Assembly: GCA_019694855.1 (NCBI GenBank)
Contig: JAIBBD010000023.1
Coordinates: 1-33,427 of the forward strand
Length of the DNA stretch: 33,427 nt
Origin: Dehalococcoidia bacterium
GTDB taxonomy: Bacteria > Chloroflexota > Dehalococcoidia > UBA2979
Reading direction: 5' to 3'
Below, piece by piece: positions 1 through 8,001 of this stretch (the stretch's first letter is position 1; the number at the start of each line of letters is the position of its first letter). The position numbers were made by a program, and so were the translations under genes. The notes below the pieces were generated by a model that was not told the DNA's origin, made no database searches, and worked only from the letters and a program-made list of their open reading frames with translations.

Positions 1-1
1 G

Positions 2-211
2 CGCGAGCTGGACGAGGAAGGGCCCCGGCGTGGCGGCCCGCCCGCGCGGCGCGGCCGGCGTGGCCCGGCGACTCCTGAGCGCGTGCGCCCGGCCGCGGCG
101 GGACGACGCAGCCGCCGCTTCGAGGTGGACGACGACGAGATCGAGGAAGGACTCCAGGAGCTGCACGGCGAGGAGTTCGACTTCGGCTTCGAAGACCCGG
201 ACGAGGAATGA
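2..211 (+). CDS. nusA: NusA C-terminal tail (partial, cut by the left edge)
   Basis: An open frame enters from the left edge (first full codon at base 2) and ends with TGA at 209-211. The visible 69 residues have no folded domain: an Arg/Gly/Pro-rich stretch is followed by a strongly acidic end (VDDDEIEEGLQEL, then EEFDFGFEDPDEE). An acidic, disordered tail directly upstream of ylxR and infB is what is expected of the transcription elongation/antitermination factor NusA in the classic nusA-ylxR-infB-rbfA order. The S1/KH core lies outside the window, so the name rests on synteny and tail composition. YlxR begins 9 nt after the stop, which fits one transcript. Confidence 0.6.
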   Translation, partial: RELDEEGPRRGGPPARRGRRGPATPERVRPAAAGRRSRRFEVDDDEIEEGLQELHGEEFDFGFEDPDEE

Positions 212-220
212 GGTACGCGC

Positions 221-607
221 TTGGCCACACCTCCCAGCCCTCGCTCCGGGACGCCTCGTCCCGGGAAGGTCCGCCGGCAGCCGCAGCGGACGTGCGTTGC
301 CTGCCGTGACACCAGCGACAAGCGCGCACTGACGCGGCTCGTCCGCGGGCCGGACGGGCATGTGCACCTCGACCGCACGGGCCGCGCGAACGGGCGCGGC
401 GCTTACCTGTGCGACCGGCCGCAGTGCTGGGAGCGGGCGCTCGGGCGCGCGGACGTCCTCGGGCGGGCGCTCAAGGCGACGCTCTCGGCCGAGGACCGCG
501 CGGCGATCCGCGAGGAAGCGCCATCCCTCGAGGCGGCCGACGCACACGACGACACGAACGAACACAAGGACGCAACCGCAGACGAGAGAGCAGGTGAGGA
601 CGCATGA
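221..607 (+). CDS. ylxR: YlxR-family (DUF448) RNA-binding protein
   Basis: This 128-residue protein starts at TTG 221. The YlxR core spans about residues 22-65 and carries the family signature [20 protein letters not shown], with Cys25 and Cys28, followed by [16 protein letters not shown]. Family members are small RNA-binding proteins encoded between nusA and infB; some work links them to RNase P function. The last 35 residues are acidic, His/Asp/Glu/Thr-rich and probably disordered, longer than in many homologues. The stop overlaps the infB start as ATGA (604-607), indicating translational coupling. I see no ATG alternative that keeps the conserved N-terminus; a later start would cut into the core. 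Confidence 0.88.
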   Translation: MATPPSPRSGTPRPGKVRRQPQRTCVACRDTSDKRALTRLVRGPDGHVHLDRTGRANGRGAYLCDRPQCWERALGRADVLGRALKATLSAEDRAAIREEAPSLEAADAHDDTNEHKDATADERAGEDA

Positions 608-2394
608 CCCAGGCCGAACAGCGAGTACGCATCCCCCAGGCGGTCATCGTCAAAGACCTCGCTGACCTCCTCGGCGTGACGCCCATCGACGTGATCAAAG
701 AGCTGATGAAGAACGGCGTGATGGCGACGATTAACCAGGTCGTCGACTTCGACACCGCGGCGGTGGTCGCCGCGGACCTCGGCTTCTCGCCGGAGGAGGA
801 AGGCGCCGCGCCCGCAGCCGCTGCCGAAGCGGCGGAGGAGGCCGCAGCCCCGGAGAGCACCTCGCGGCGCATCATGGACGAGAGCGCGGACGCGGTAACG
901 CGGCCTCCCGTCGTGACGGTGCTGGGACATGTCGACCACGGGAAGACGACGCTGCTCGACTCGATCCGGCGCGCGAACGTCGCCGGCGGTGAGGCGGGCG
1001 GCATCACGCAGCACATCGGTGCATACCAGGCGGCGGCGCCCGACGGGCGCACCGTGACGTTTATCGACACGCCGGGCCACGCCGCGTTCAGCGAGATGCG
1101 GGCACGCGGCGCGCAGGTCACGGACGTGGCCATCGTCGTGATCGCGGCGGACGACGGCCTGATGCCGCAAAGCCGCGAGGCGATCGACCACGTGCGGGCG
1201 GCGAGCGTGCCGCTCGTGATCGCGCTCAACAAGATCGACGCCAACAACGCCAACCCCGACCGCGTGAAGCAGCAGCTGATGGAGGTCGGCCTCGTCCCCG
1301 AGGAATACGGCGGCGACACCGTCGTCGTGCCGGTCTCCGCGCTGCGCGGAGAGGGGATCAATGACCTGCTCGAGAACGTGCTGCTGGTCGCGGACCTGCA
1401 GGAGCTGCGCGCCAACCCGAAGCGCGACGCGGTGGGCGTAGTCCTCGAGGCGTCGACGGACCGCCACCGCGGCGTCGTGGCGACCGTGCTCGTGCAGACG
1501 GGGACGCTGCACGTGGGCGACACCATCATCGCCGGCCTCGCCTACGGCAAGGTGAAGGCGATGAACGACGAGAACGGCCAGCGCGTGAAGAGCGCCGGCC
1601 CCTCGACGCCGGTCATGGTCCTCGGGCTCAGCGAGGTGCCGCCGGCGGGCGAACGCGTGACCGTGCTCAAGGATGAGAAGGAAGCCCGCGCGGAGGCTGA
1701 GACGCGCCGCCGCCGGCTCGAGGAGGCCGGGACGCAGACCGATGGCGTCACCCTCGAGAGCCTGTTCGGCGAGATCCACCGCGGCGCGGTGCGCGACTTC
1801 AACATCGTGCTCAAGACGGACGTGCAGGGCTCGATTGAGCCGCTCGTCCGGGCGCTGGAGGGCGCGAGCGTCGAGGGCGTGAACGTCAAGGTGATTCACG
1901 CCTCGGCGGGCTCGATCAACGAGTCGGACGTGAACCTCGCGGTCGCCTCGAAGGGCGTCATCATCGGGTTCAACACCTCGCCGGAACCGGGAGCGCGCAA
2001 GCTCGCCGAGCAGGAACGCGTCGAGATCCGCGAGTACCGCGTGATCTACGACATCCTCGACGACGTCGAGAAGGCCGTCCGCGGCCTGCTGCAGCCGGTG
2101 TACGAGGAGGCTGAGGACGGGCGCGCCGAGGTGCGGCAGGTGTTCCGCCTCGGACGGCGGAACGCGATCGCGGGCTGCTACGTGCGCGAGGGCAACATCC
2201 GCCGCAACTCGCTGGCGCGGGTGTTCCGCGGCGGCGAGCTGGTGCACGAGTCGCGCATCGACAGCCTGAAGCGCTTCCAGGAGGACGCCCGCGAAGTGGC
2301 CTCCGGCTTCGAGTGCGGCATCCAGGTCGATGGCTTCAGCGACTTCCAGGAAGGCGACGAGGTCATCGCGTACCACATGGAGCAGACGCGCTAG
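604..2394 (+). CDS. infB: Translation initiation factor IF-2
   Basis: IF-2 is the GTPase that delivers fMet-tRNA to the 30S subunit and promotes subunit joining. The 596-residue product begins with the IF2_N module ([20 protein letters not shown]) and a short Ala/Glu linker at about residues 65-85. The G domain follows: G1 GHVDHGKT at 108-115, [10 protein letters not shown] as switch I, DTPGH at 155-159 and NKID as G4. Domains II, III ([16 protein letters not shown]) and IV complete the usual C-terminal half. The N-terminal region is compact compared with E. coli IF-2 (about 890 residues) and closer to short bacterial forms. The start overlaps the ylxR stop by 4 nt. The stop codon sits in the loop of a 12-bp hairpin (separate entry). 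Confidence 0.97.
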   Translation: MTQAEQRVRIPQAVIVKDLADLLGVTPIDVIKELMKNGVMATINQVVDFDTAAVVAADLGFSPEEEGAAPAAAAEAAEEAAAPESTSRRIMDESADAVTRPPVVTVLGHVDHGKTTLLDSIRRANVAGGEAGGITQHIGAYQAAAPDGRTVTFIDTPGHAAFSEMRARGAQVTDVAIVVIAADDGLMPQSREAIDHVRAASVPLVIALNKIDANNANPDRVKQQLMEVGLVPEEYGGDTVVVPVSALRGEGINDLLENVLLVADLQELRANPKRDAVGVVLEASTDRHRGVVATVLVQTGTLHVGDTIIAGLAYGKVKAMNDENGQRVKSAGPSTPVMVLGLSEVPPAGERVTVLKDEKEARAEAETRRRRLEEAGTQTDGVTLESLFGEIHRGAVRDFNIVLKTDVQGSIEPLVRALEGASVEGVNVKVIHASAGSINESDVNLAVASKGVIIGFNTSPEPGARKLAEQERVEIREYRVIYDILDDVEKAVRGLLQPVYEEAEDGRAEVRQVFRLGRRNAIAGCYVREGNIRRNSLARVFRGGELVHESRIDSLKRFQEDAREVASGFECGIQVDGFSDFQEGDEVIAYHMEQTR

Positions 2395-2407
2395 TCGCGT
2401 CTGCTCC
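2379..2407 (+). promoter_or_regulatory. Perfect hairpin spanning the infB stop codon
   Basis: Bases 2379-2390 (GGAGCAGACGCG) pair perfectly with 2396-2407 (CGCGTCTGCTCC), leaving a 5-nt loop CTAGT that contains the infB TAG. No T-tract follows, so a standard intrinsic terminator is unlikely. It could be a processing site, a pause or partial attenuator before rbfA, or an mRNA-stability element. Transcription apparently continues into rbfA 37 nt later. Confidence 0.55.
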
Positions 2408-2443
2408 GGCCGGACGATCGCGGGGACTACCGAGGACACCTCG

Positions 2444-2806
2444 ATGACGCGTCGGATGGAAAAGGTCGCGGACCTGCTGCAGTCGGAGATTGCCGAGCTG
2501 CTGCTGCGCGAGGTGAAGCACCCCGCGCTGTCGGACGTCATGCTCTCGATCACGCACGTCGAGGTATCGCCGGACCTCAAGTGGGCGCGCGTGCACGTCA
2601 GCCTGATGGGAGACCAGGAGCGCATGCCCGAGGTGCTCGCGGCGCTCGCGCGGACGGAGCCGTTCCTGCACCGGAACCTCGTGAAGCGGCTGCACATGCG
2701 GACGGTGCCTCGGCTCTGGTTCCACCCCGACCATTCGATCCAGGAAGGCGACCGCCTGACGAGCATCATGCGCGAGGTCGCGGAGTCGGAAGGCCGCGAG
2801 CTGTAG
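2444..2806 (+). CDS. rbfA: 30S ribosome-binding factor A
   Basis: RbfA is a KH-fold factor needed for late 16S rRNA/30S maturation. The 120-residue product starts MTRRMEKVADLLQSEIAELL and has the characteristic segment DVMLSITHVEVSPDLKWARV followed by LKxxPxLxFxxD-like RTVPRLWFHPDHS near the end. Length matches the family (about 115-135). ATG 2444 is chosen because GAGGA at 2432-2436 gives a 7-nt Shine-Dalgarno spacing and the N-terminus fits homologues; the frame is open further upstream into infB, but those extra residues are not RbfA-like. It lies between infB and truB, the standard ribosome-biogenesis operon order. Confidence 0.95.
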   Translation: MTRRMEKVADLLQSEIAELLLREVKHPALSDVMLSITHVEVSPDLKWARVHVSLMGDQERMPEVLAALARTEPFLHRNLVKRLHMRTVPRLWFHPDHSIQEGDRLTSIMREVAESEGREL

Positions 2807-2830
2807 CGGCTGGGCCGGTCTGATACCTCG

Positions 2831-3739
2831 ATGCGCGGCTTCCTGAACATCGACAAGCCCGAGGGCATGACCTCGTTCGACGTCGTGCGGGCGGTGCGAC
2901 GCGCCGCGCGCGTGAAGCGCGTCGGGCACGCTGGCACGCTCGACCCGCTCGCCACGGGCGTGCTGCCCGTGGCGGTCGGCGACGCGACACGGTTGATCGA
3001 TGCCCTCGTGGACGCCTCGAAGGCGTACACAGCCGAGGTGACCTTTGGCAGCGAGACGACGACCGACGATGCCGCCGGCGAGGTCGTCGTGCACGCGGAT
3101 GCGAGCGCGCTCACCCGGGACGAGGTGGCGCGTGCCCTCGAGGCGTTCGTGGGCCGGCAGCTGCAGACACCGCCGGCATTCAGCGCGCTCAAGCTCGATG
3201 GGGTGCCGGCCTATCGCGCGGCAAGGCAGGGGACGCCTCGCGAGATGGTGGCTCGCGAGGTGGTCGCGCACGCGCTGACGTTGCGCAGCTTTGTGGACGG
3301 GCGGGCGACGATCGAGATCGAGTGCGGCAAGGGCTACTACGTGCGGTCGCTGGCCCGCGAGCTCGGGCGGGCGCTGGGAGTGTATGGGCACGTCAGCGCG
3401 CTGAAGCGGACGCGCGTCGGCCCGTTTCGCATCGAGCGCGCGACGCCGCTGGCCGAGGCGGTGCGGCTCCTCGAGGCGCGCGACCTCGAGTCGCTGTTGC
3501 AGGCTCCGGACGCGGTGCTGGTCGACTGGCCGGCGGTGATCCTCGGTGCGAGCGAGCTCAGCGACGTGCTGCTGGGGCGCGAGCTGGCGCCGGAACCAGT
3601 GACGGGGAGTGTCGTAGAAGCGGGCCGGACGGCGCGCGCCTACACCTCGGACGGCGTGTTCGTGGCGCAGATGGAGGCGGTGGAGGGGGCGCGATGGCAC
3701 CCGTACCGCGTGTTTCGAGAAGAGACGCAGTCTCAATAA
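2831..3739 (+). CDS. truB: tRNA pseudouridine(55) synthase TruB
   Basis: TruB isomerises U55 in the T-loop of tRNAs. The 302-residue product begins GFLNIDKPEGMTSFDVV (motif I). The catalytic motif is GHAGTLDPLATGVLP, where Asp38 is the nucleophile. Further conserved parts are PPAFSALKLDGVPAYRAARQG and GYYVRSLARELG. The C-terminal 80 residues resemble the TruB C-terminal/PUA-like extension. It is the last gene of the nusA operon here, 24 nt after rbfA. The segment 3740-3876 that follows carries no gene I can support; it contains an isolated TTGACA at 3755-3760 without a convincing -10 partner. Confidence 0.96.
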   Translation: MRGFLNIDKPEGMTSFDVVRAVRRAARVKRVGHAGTLDPLATGVLPVAVGDATRLIDALVDASKAYTAEVTFGSETTTDDAAGEVVVHADASALTRDEVARALEAFVGRQLQTPPAFSALKLDGVPAYRAARQGTPREMVAREVVAHALTLRSFVDGRATIEIECGKGYYVRSLARELGRALGVYGHVSALKRTRVGPFRIERATPLAEAVRLLEARDLESLLQAPDAVLVDWPAVILGASELSDVLLGRELAPEPVTGSVVEAGRTARAYTSDGVFVAQMEAVEGARWHPYRVFREETQSQ

Positions 3740-3876
3740 GTGGCCGTTTGTGGTTTGACAGGCCCTCTCAGGCTGAAGTACCCAAGGTGTGTCCCGGGGC
3801 GCGAACGCCTCGAAGCGGCCCGGGGTTCGTAGTCAAACGACCGCGAAACGCAGCGCATGATCGCAAGGGAGGAACG

Positions 3877-4023
3877 ATGGAGGCCTACTGCCTGAAATGC
3901 CGCGTGAAGCGTGAGATGGTCGCCCCGACGGCGGTCACGATGAAGAACGGGAAGCCGGCCACGTCCGGGACGTGCCCGGTCTGCAGCACGAAGATGTTCA
4001 AGATCGGAAAGGCGGCCGTCTAA
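3877..4023 (+). CDS. DUF5679-type zinc-ribbon mini-protein
   Basis: A 48-residue protein with two CxxC knuckles, Cys5/Cys8 and Cys33/Cys36, separated by a Lys-rich strand-turn region (MVAPTAVTMKNGKPATSGTC). This is the pattern of the short DUF5679 family, known to me mainly from Chloroflexota and some archaea or actinobacteria. The function is unknown; the fold is likely a rubredoxin-like zinc ribbon that could bind nucleic acid or protein. A strong Shine-Dalgarno (GGGAGG, 3867-3872) sits 4 nt before ATG. The gene stands alone between truB and a strong terminator, so it is probably a monocistronic unit and quite highly translated. Confidence 0.85.
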   Translation: MEAYCLKCRVKREMVAPTAVTMKNGKPATSGTCPVCSTKMFKIGKAAV

Positions 4024-4051
4024 CCACCCCGGCGGTCATCTCGACGCATCA

Positions 4052-4075
4052 CGGCCGGCTCGGGAGAGCCGGCCG
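4052..4075 (+). terminator. Intrinsic terminator after the DUF5679 gene
   Basis: A perfect 10-bp stem, CGGCCGGCTC (4052-4061) with GAGCCGGCCG (4066-4075), closes a GGGA tetraloop. It is followed by CTTCATTTCG, a modest U-rich tail in the plus direction. It lies 28 nt after the DUF5679 stop and just beyond the LysR stop on the other strand, so it may stop both converging transcripts. Confidence 0.75.
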
Positions 4076-4077
4076 CT

Positions 4078-4992
4078 TCATTTCGAGGTGTCCGGGGCAT
4101 CCTCGTGACGTTCGCGGGCGAGAGCCAGGAATGCCTCGACGCGAGCGTTCTCCGCACGTCGCCGCACGCCCACGAGCGAACGTTCGGTGACGAGCGGGCC
4201 CTGCCGGAGCCGGGGTGCGCGGCCGGCGCTACGCTCCTCCGCGACCGGGAGCGGAAGCACGGTCCAGCCGAGGCCGAGGGCGACCATCTGGCGCAGCACC
4301 TCGGGGTTGTGACTTTCGAGGGCGACGCGCGGCGCGATACCGAGCGAGGCGAGGCCAGCATCGATGACGGCCCGAGTGCGGGAGCCGGCGGGGTAGAGCA
4401 CCCAGTCGGCGTCAGCCGGGGGGGTGCGGAGGCGCGAGGCGGGCGGGCCGAAGACGTACAGCGGCTCGCGAAGCACCTCGTCGGCGCGCAGGTCGCTGTC
4501 CGCGGGCGCGCCGACCACAAAGACCAGGTCGAGTTCGAACGCGCGGAGGCGTGCGGTGAGCTCGGTGCTCGTGTCGACGACGAGGCTGAGTTCGACCTCG
4601 GGGTGCTGGAGGCGGTAGCGGCGGATGACCTCGGGGAGGACGTACAGGCTGGCGGCATCGATCATGCCGACCCGCAACAGTCCGGCCTCGCCGCGGCGAC
4701 GGGCGTCGAGGCGCTCGCGCAGCGCCGCGAGGTCGGAAAGCGCGCGCTCCGCGAAGGCGAGCACCTCGCGGCCCTCGTCCGTCAGGCGGCGGTGGCGGCC
4801 GTCCGGCTCGAAGAGCGGCACCCCGAGGCGGCGTTCGAGGTCGGCGAGCGACTGCGACAGGGCGGGCTGGCTGACTCCGAGCGCCTCGGCAGCTCGAGTG
4901 AAACCGTCGAGGCGTGCGACCTCGCGGAGGTAGGCGAGCTGGCGAAGGTGGAACAGTCCGGCGTCGAGGGCCAGAGCCTCAGGGTTGGGCAC
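4078..4992 (-). CDS. LysR-family transcriptional regulator
   Basis: A winged helix-turn-helix N-terminus (LREVARLDGFTRAAEALGVSQ, continuing PALSQSLADLERRLGVPLF) is followed by a substrate-binding domain with the LysR-type TELTARLRAFELDLVFV segment. I place the start at GTG 4992 (304 residues) because a TATACT -10 box ends 6 nt upstream, implying a leaderless message; ATG 5010 or 5034 in the same frame are alternatives without a good Shine-Dalgarno. It diverges from the inositol-phosphate synthase gene across about 110 bp, the usual LysR arrangement, so it may control the lipid operon. The effector cannot be read from sequence. Confidence 0.9.
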   Translation of the reverse strand: MPNPEALALDAGLFHLRQLAYLREVARLDGFTRAAEALGVSQPALSQSLADLERRLGVPLFEPDGRHRRLTDEGREVLAFAERALSDLAALRERLDARRRGEAGLLRVGMIDAASLYVLPEVIRRYRLQHPEVELSLVVDTSTELTARLRAFELDLVFVVGAPADSDLRADEVLREPLYVFGPPASRLRTPPADADWVLYPAGSRTRAVIDAGLASLGIAPRVALESHNPEVLRQMVALGLGWTVLPLPVAEERSAGRAPRLRQGPLVTERSLVGVRRRAENARVEAFLALARERHEDAPDTSK

Positions 4993-4998
4993 GGACCG

Positions 4999-5004
4999 AG
5001 TATA
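4999..5004 (-). promoter_or_regulatory. -10 box for the LysR gene (leaderless)
   Basis: TATACT on the minus strand, with 6 nt to GTG 4992, predicts transcription starting at or next to the start codon. No good -35 hexamer is seen 16-18 nt upstream (CGTGTT is the nearest). Confidence 0.5.
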
Positions 5005-5038
5005 AGTCATGGTGATGGAAGAACACGAAAACATCTAT

Positions 5039-5068
5039 TTGTCGAATGCTGGACGGACGGGCTAAGGT
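5039..5068 (+). promoter_or_regulatory. Candidate promoter of the inositol-lipid operon
   Basis: TTGTCG (5039-5044) and TAAGGT (5063-5068) are separated by 18 nt, a plausible sigma70-like pair. It overlaps the upstream region of the divergent LysR gene. A strong Shine-Dalgarno GAGGAGG (5086-5092) lies 8 nt before ATG 5101. Confidence 0.4.
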
Positions 5069-5100
5069 GACTGGCGAACGTTCACGAGGAGGAACCGGCC

Positions 5101-6171
5101 ATGGGTGAGCCCATCAACGTCGCGATCATCGGAGTTGGCAACTGCGCCTCGTCGCTCGTGCAGGGCGTCGAGTTCTACCGGAACGCGGAGGAGGGGCAGG
5201 TCATTCCCGGCCTGATGCACCCCGTCCTCGGCGGGTACCACATCAACGATATCCGCTTTACGGCGGCCTTCGACATCGACATCAACAAGGTGGGCAAGGA
5301 CCTGTCCGAGGCCATCACTGCCGCGCCGAACAACACGATCAAGTTCGCCGATGTGCCGCACACGGGTGTGCGGGTCGAGCGCGGGATGACGCACGACGGC
5401 CTCGGCAAGTACCTGTCGCAGATCATTACGAAGGCGCCTGGGCCCACGGCGGACATCGTCGGCATCCTGAAGAGCACGAACACCCACGTCGTCATCAACT
5501 ACCTGCCGGTTGGCTCGGAGCAGGCGACGAAGTGGTACGTCGAGCAGGTGCTGGCTGCGGGCTGCGCGCTCATCAACTGCATCCCGGTGTTCATCGCCCG
5601 CGAGGAGTACTGGGGGAACCGCTTCAAGGAGGCGGGCCTGCCGATCGTCGGCGACGACATCAAGTCGCAGGTCGGGGCGACGATCCTCCACCGGGTGCTC
5701 GCGCGGCTGTTCCAGGACCGCGGCGTCCGCATCGACCGCACCTACCAGCTGAACTTCGGCGGCAATACGGACTTCCTCAACATGCTCGAGCGGGAGCGCC
5801 TTGAGTCGAAGAAGATCTCGAAGACGAACGCGGTCACCTCGCAGATCGACTACGAGATGCCGGGCGCCGACGTGCACGTCGGGCCGTCCGACCATGTGCC
5901 GTGGCTGCTCGACCGTAAGTGGTGCCACATCCGGATGGAGGGCACGACCTTCGGCGAAGTGCCGCTGAACCTCGAGACGAAGCTCGAGGTGTGGGACAGC
6001 CCCAACTCGGCGGGCGTGGTCATCGACGCGATCCGCTGCGCGAAGCTCGGCCTCGACCGCGGGCTGGCTGGCCCGCTGATCGAGCCCTCGGCGTACTTCA
6101 TGAAGTCGCCGCCGCAGCAGCTGCACGACGACATCGCTCGCGACCGCCTCGAGGCGTACATCGCGGGCTAG
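5101..6171 (+). CDS. ino1: Inositol-3-phosphate synthase (actinobacterial type)
   Basis: This enzyme converts glucose-6-phosphate to 1D-myo-inositol 3-phosphate with NAD+, the committed step to inositol lipids. The 356-residue product has the N-terminal Rossmann motif [17 protein letters not shown] and the diagnostic catalytic segments [29 protein letters not shown] and [13 protein letters not shown]. Length and motifs match Mycobacterium Ino1 (about 367 residues) rather than the longer eukaryotic enzyme. It heads a run of lipid genes; the next start is 26 nt after its stop. The actinobacterial flavour in a probably non-actinobacterial genome suggests old transfer or shared ancestry. Confidence in family is very high. 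Confidence 0.95.
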   Translation: MGEPINVAIIGVGNCASSLVQGVEFYRNAEEGQVIPGLMHPVLGGYHINDIRFTAAFDIDINKVGKDLSEAITAAPNNTIKFADVPHTGVRVERGMTHDGLGKYLSQIITKAPGPTADIVGILKSTNTHVVINYLPVGSEQATKWYVEQVLAAGCALINCIPVFIAREEYWGNRFKEAGLPIVGDDIKSQVGATILHRVLARLFQDRGVRIDRTYQLNFGGNTDFLNMLERERLESKKISKTNAVTSQIDYEMPGADVHVGPSDHVPWLLDRKWCHIRMEGTTFGEVPLNLETKLEVWDSPNSAGVVIDAIRCAKLGLDRGLAGPLIEPSAYFMKSPPQQLHDDIARDRLEAYIAG

Positions 6172-6197
6172 CGCTCCCCGGTCCGGCGGACGCCGCC

Positions 6198-7064
6198 GTG
6201 GTCTATCGGGCGTTTCGATTTGGCTCCTGGCTGGCGCGGGCGGTTCCCGTCCGCGTCAGCTACCGGGTCGCCGCGTTCTTCGGGCTGCTCGTGTACTGGG
6301 CCTGGGCCGGCGGGCGCAGGCGCTGCATCCGCAACATGACGCATGTGACCGGCGGCGACGGTGCGCGGGCGCGGACGCTCGCCCGCCGTTCCTTCTCCAA
6401 CTACGCGATCTATCTCGTTGACTTCCTCCGCTTCACGACCGTGACGCCCGAAGAGGTGCGCGAGCGCGTGGTGTTCGACGAGTGGGATCGCCTCGATGCG
6501 CAGCGCGCGGGGCAGGGCATCGTCTTCGTGACGATGCACTTCGGGAACTGGGACCTCGGCGCGGCGGCGCTCGCCGAGCACGGCATCCCGATCTCGGTCG
6601 TGGCGGACACGTTCGGCGATCCGAGACTGAACGACCTCGTACTCGGAGCACGCCGGCACCTGGGCATGGAGATCCTGGCGGCGGAGCGGATGGGGCCGAG
6701 CATCCTGCGCTCGCTGCACCGCAACAACGTGGTCGCGATGCTGATCGATGTGCCGCAAGAGGGGCCGGGCCTGGAAGTGCAGTTTTTCGATGGCCCCGTC
6801 GCCGTCGCGGACGGTCCGGCACGGATCGCGCTGCGCACGGGCGCGCCGGTGGTGGCGGTGCTGCTGCCTCGCATCGGCCGGAGCGAGCGCGTGTTGGGGC
6901 GGATCGCCCCGGTCGCGTTTGTCCCGAGTGGCGAGCAGGAGCGTGACGTGCGCGAGCTGACCCAGGCGACGATGACAGCACTCGAGGCGATGCTGCGCGA
7001 GCATCCCGATCAGTGGTACATCTTCCGCAACCTCTGGGTAGCCGACCGGAAGGGCGGGCGGTAG
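6198..7064 (+). CDS. LpxL/PatA-like lysophospholipid acyltransferase (H4D type)
   Basis: A 288-residue member of the bacterial LPLAT (LpxL/HtrB, Lip_A_acyltrans) superfamily, which transfers acyl chains to glycolipids. The catalytic motif is MHFGNWDLG with His114 and Asp119 (Hx4D), the form seen in mycobacterial PatA, which acylates phosphatidylinositol mannosides. Other conserved pieces are IRNM near residue 45, a VPQEGPGLEVQFFDGPVAVA-type third motif and a C-terminal HPDQWYIFRNLW. The N-terminal hydrophobic stretch (residues 20-37) suggests membrane association. Start GTG 6198 fits homologues. The next acyltransferase begins 3 nt after the stop. Given the adjacent inositol and PimA-like genes, an inositol-lipid substrate is inferred, not shown. 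Confidence 0.85.
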   Translation: MVYRAFRFGSWLARAVPVRVSYRVAAFFGLLVYWAWAGGRRRCIRNMTHVTGGDGARARTLARRSFSNYAIYLVDFLRFTTVTPEEVRERVVFDEWDRLDAQRAGQGIVFVTMHFGNWDLGAAALAEHGIPISVVADTFGDPRLNDLVLGARRHLGMEILAAERMGPSILRSLHRNNVVAMLIDVPQEGPGLEVQFFDGPVAVADGPARIALRTGAPVVAVLLPRIGRSERVLGRIAPVAFVPSGEQERDVRELTQATMTALEAMLREHPDQWYIFRNLWVADRKGGR

Positions 7065-7067
7065 TCC

Positions 7068-7943
7068 GTGCTCCGCTACGCGTGGCTCTGGTTCCTGGTC
7101 CGCGTGGTAGGGCGGGCGCCTGACTGGTTTCTGATGGCCGCCGCCGACCTCGGCGGAATGCTGCTGTGGTACGCGTCGCCCCGGGTGCGGGCGGTGACAA
7201 CCGACCACATGCGCCACGTCCTCGGCACGTTGAGCACTGCGAACGAGCGAATGCGGGCCGCGAAGGGGTGCGTGCGCACGGCGGGCCGCTACTATGCCGA
7301 CTTCTGCCGCGCGCCGCACCGGCCCACCGGCGCCGCCTTCGATGAGCTCGATGCCGTCGAGGGGCTCGACCGCTGGTTCGAGGCGCTCGACCGCGGCTGC
7401 GGCCTGATCGTGTGCTCCGCGCACCTCGGCAATCCCGAGTTCTTCGTGCGGGCAGTCGGCCAGCTGGAGATCGACCTGCTCGTGCTGACGGAGCCGCTCT
7501 CGCCGCCTCGCGTGCACCGCCTGGTGCACGAGGCGCGCGCTGCACGCGGGGTGCGCTTCATGCCGGCTGGGCTGAGCGCCGTGCGCGAGGCGATCACGCA
7601 TCTGAAGCAGGGCGGCGTGCTTGCGGTCCTCGGCGACCGGGACGTGCTGCACAACGGGCGACCGACGGTGTTCTTCGACGAGCGTGCCCGTCTGCCGAGC
7701 GGCGCGGTCGACCTCTCGTTGCGCACCGGCGCTCCGATCCTGCCGGTCTTCGTCACCCGGACGCCTCGCGGGCGCTACCGCGTGTACATCGACGAGGCAT
7801 TCCAGGTGCAGCGGACCGGCGACCACGAGGCGGACATCGAGGCGGGGATGCGACAGGTGGCCGCGGCGCTCGAGACCGGGATTCGCCGCGCGCCGGACCA
7901 GTGGTTCCCGTTGCAGCCGGTGTGGAGCGGACTTGCGCTCTGA
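7068..7943 (+). CDS. Second LPLAT acyltransferase (H4E type)
   Basis: A 291-residue paralogue in the same LPLAT superfamily. Its catalytic motif is SAHLGNPEFF, with His119 and Glu124 (Hx4E, as in E. coli LpxL/LpxM), unlike the Hx4D of the gene before it. Other motifs include VLGDRDVLHNGRPTVFFDE and a C-terminal APDQWFPLQPVW equivalent to the HPDQWYIFRNLW of its partner. An N-terminal hydrophobic stretch (residues 3-35) suggests membrane association. Starts at GTG 7068. The tandem placement argues for two acylations of one lipid, but the two proteins are clearly diverged, so different acceptor positions or acyl donors are likely. Confidence 0.82.
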   Translation: MLRYAWLWFLVRVVGRAPDWFLMAAADLGGMLLWYASPRVRAVTTDHMRHVLGTLSTANERMRAAKGCVRTAGRYYADFCRAPHRPTGAAFDELDAVEGLDRWFEALDRGCGLIVCSAHLGNPEFFVRAVGQLEIDLLVLTEPLSPPRVHRLVHEARAARGVRFMPAGLSAVREAITHLKQGGVLAVLGDRDVLHNGRPTVFFDERARLPSGAVDLSLRTGAPILPVFVTRTPRGRYRVYIDEAFQVQRTGDHEADIEAGMRQVAAALETGIRRAPDQWFPLQPVWSGLAL

Positions 7944-7988
7944 GCGCCCGCCGAGGGGGCCGCGGTGCTCCGCGCCCCGATGCGCCCG

Positions 7989-7994
7989 TACAAT
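7989..7994 (+). promoter_or_regulatory. -10 box before the PHP gene (leaderless)
   Basis: TACAAT followed by a 7-nt spacer and ATG 8002. It lies in the 50-nt gap after the second acyltransferase and could start a separate transcript for the PHP-GT-phosphatidyltransferase genes. No good -35 is visible. Confidence 0.4.
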
Positions 7995-8001
7995 GGCTTC
8001 G

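Noticed and set aside
403-3192. A 929-codon open frame on the minus strand opposite infB and neighbours
   Set aside because: It is antisense to well-identified ylxR, infB, rbfA and truB, has Arg/Ala/His/Val-rich composition and no domain; GC-rich third positions leave such frames open by chance.
3779-3840. tRNA-like look around CCCGGGG and GGGTTCG
   Set aside because: No cloverleaf can be drawn with proper acceptor and T arms; the GTTCG match is isolated.
5005-5060. LysR operator (T-N11-A dyad) between LysR and ino1
   Set aside because: I could not find a convincing dyad; AT-rich bases around 5021-5040 are suggestive only.
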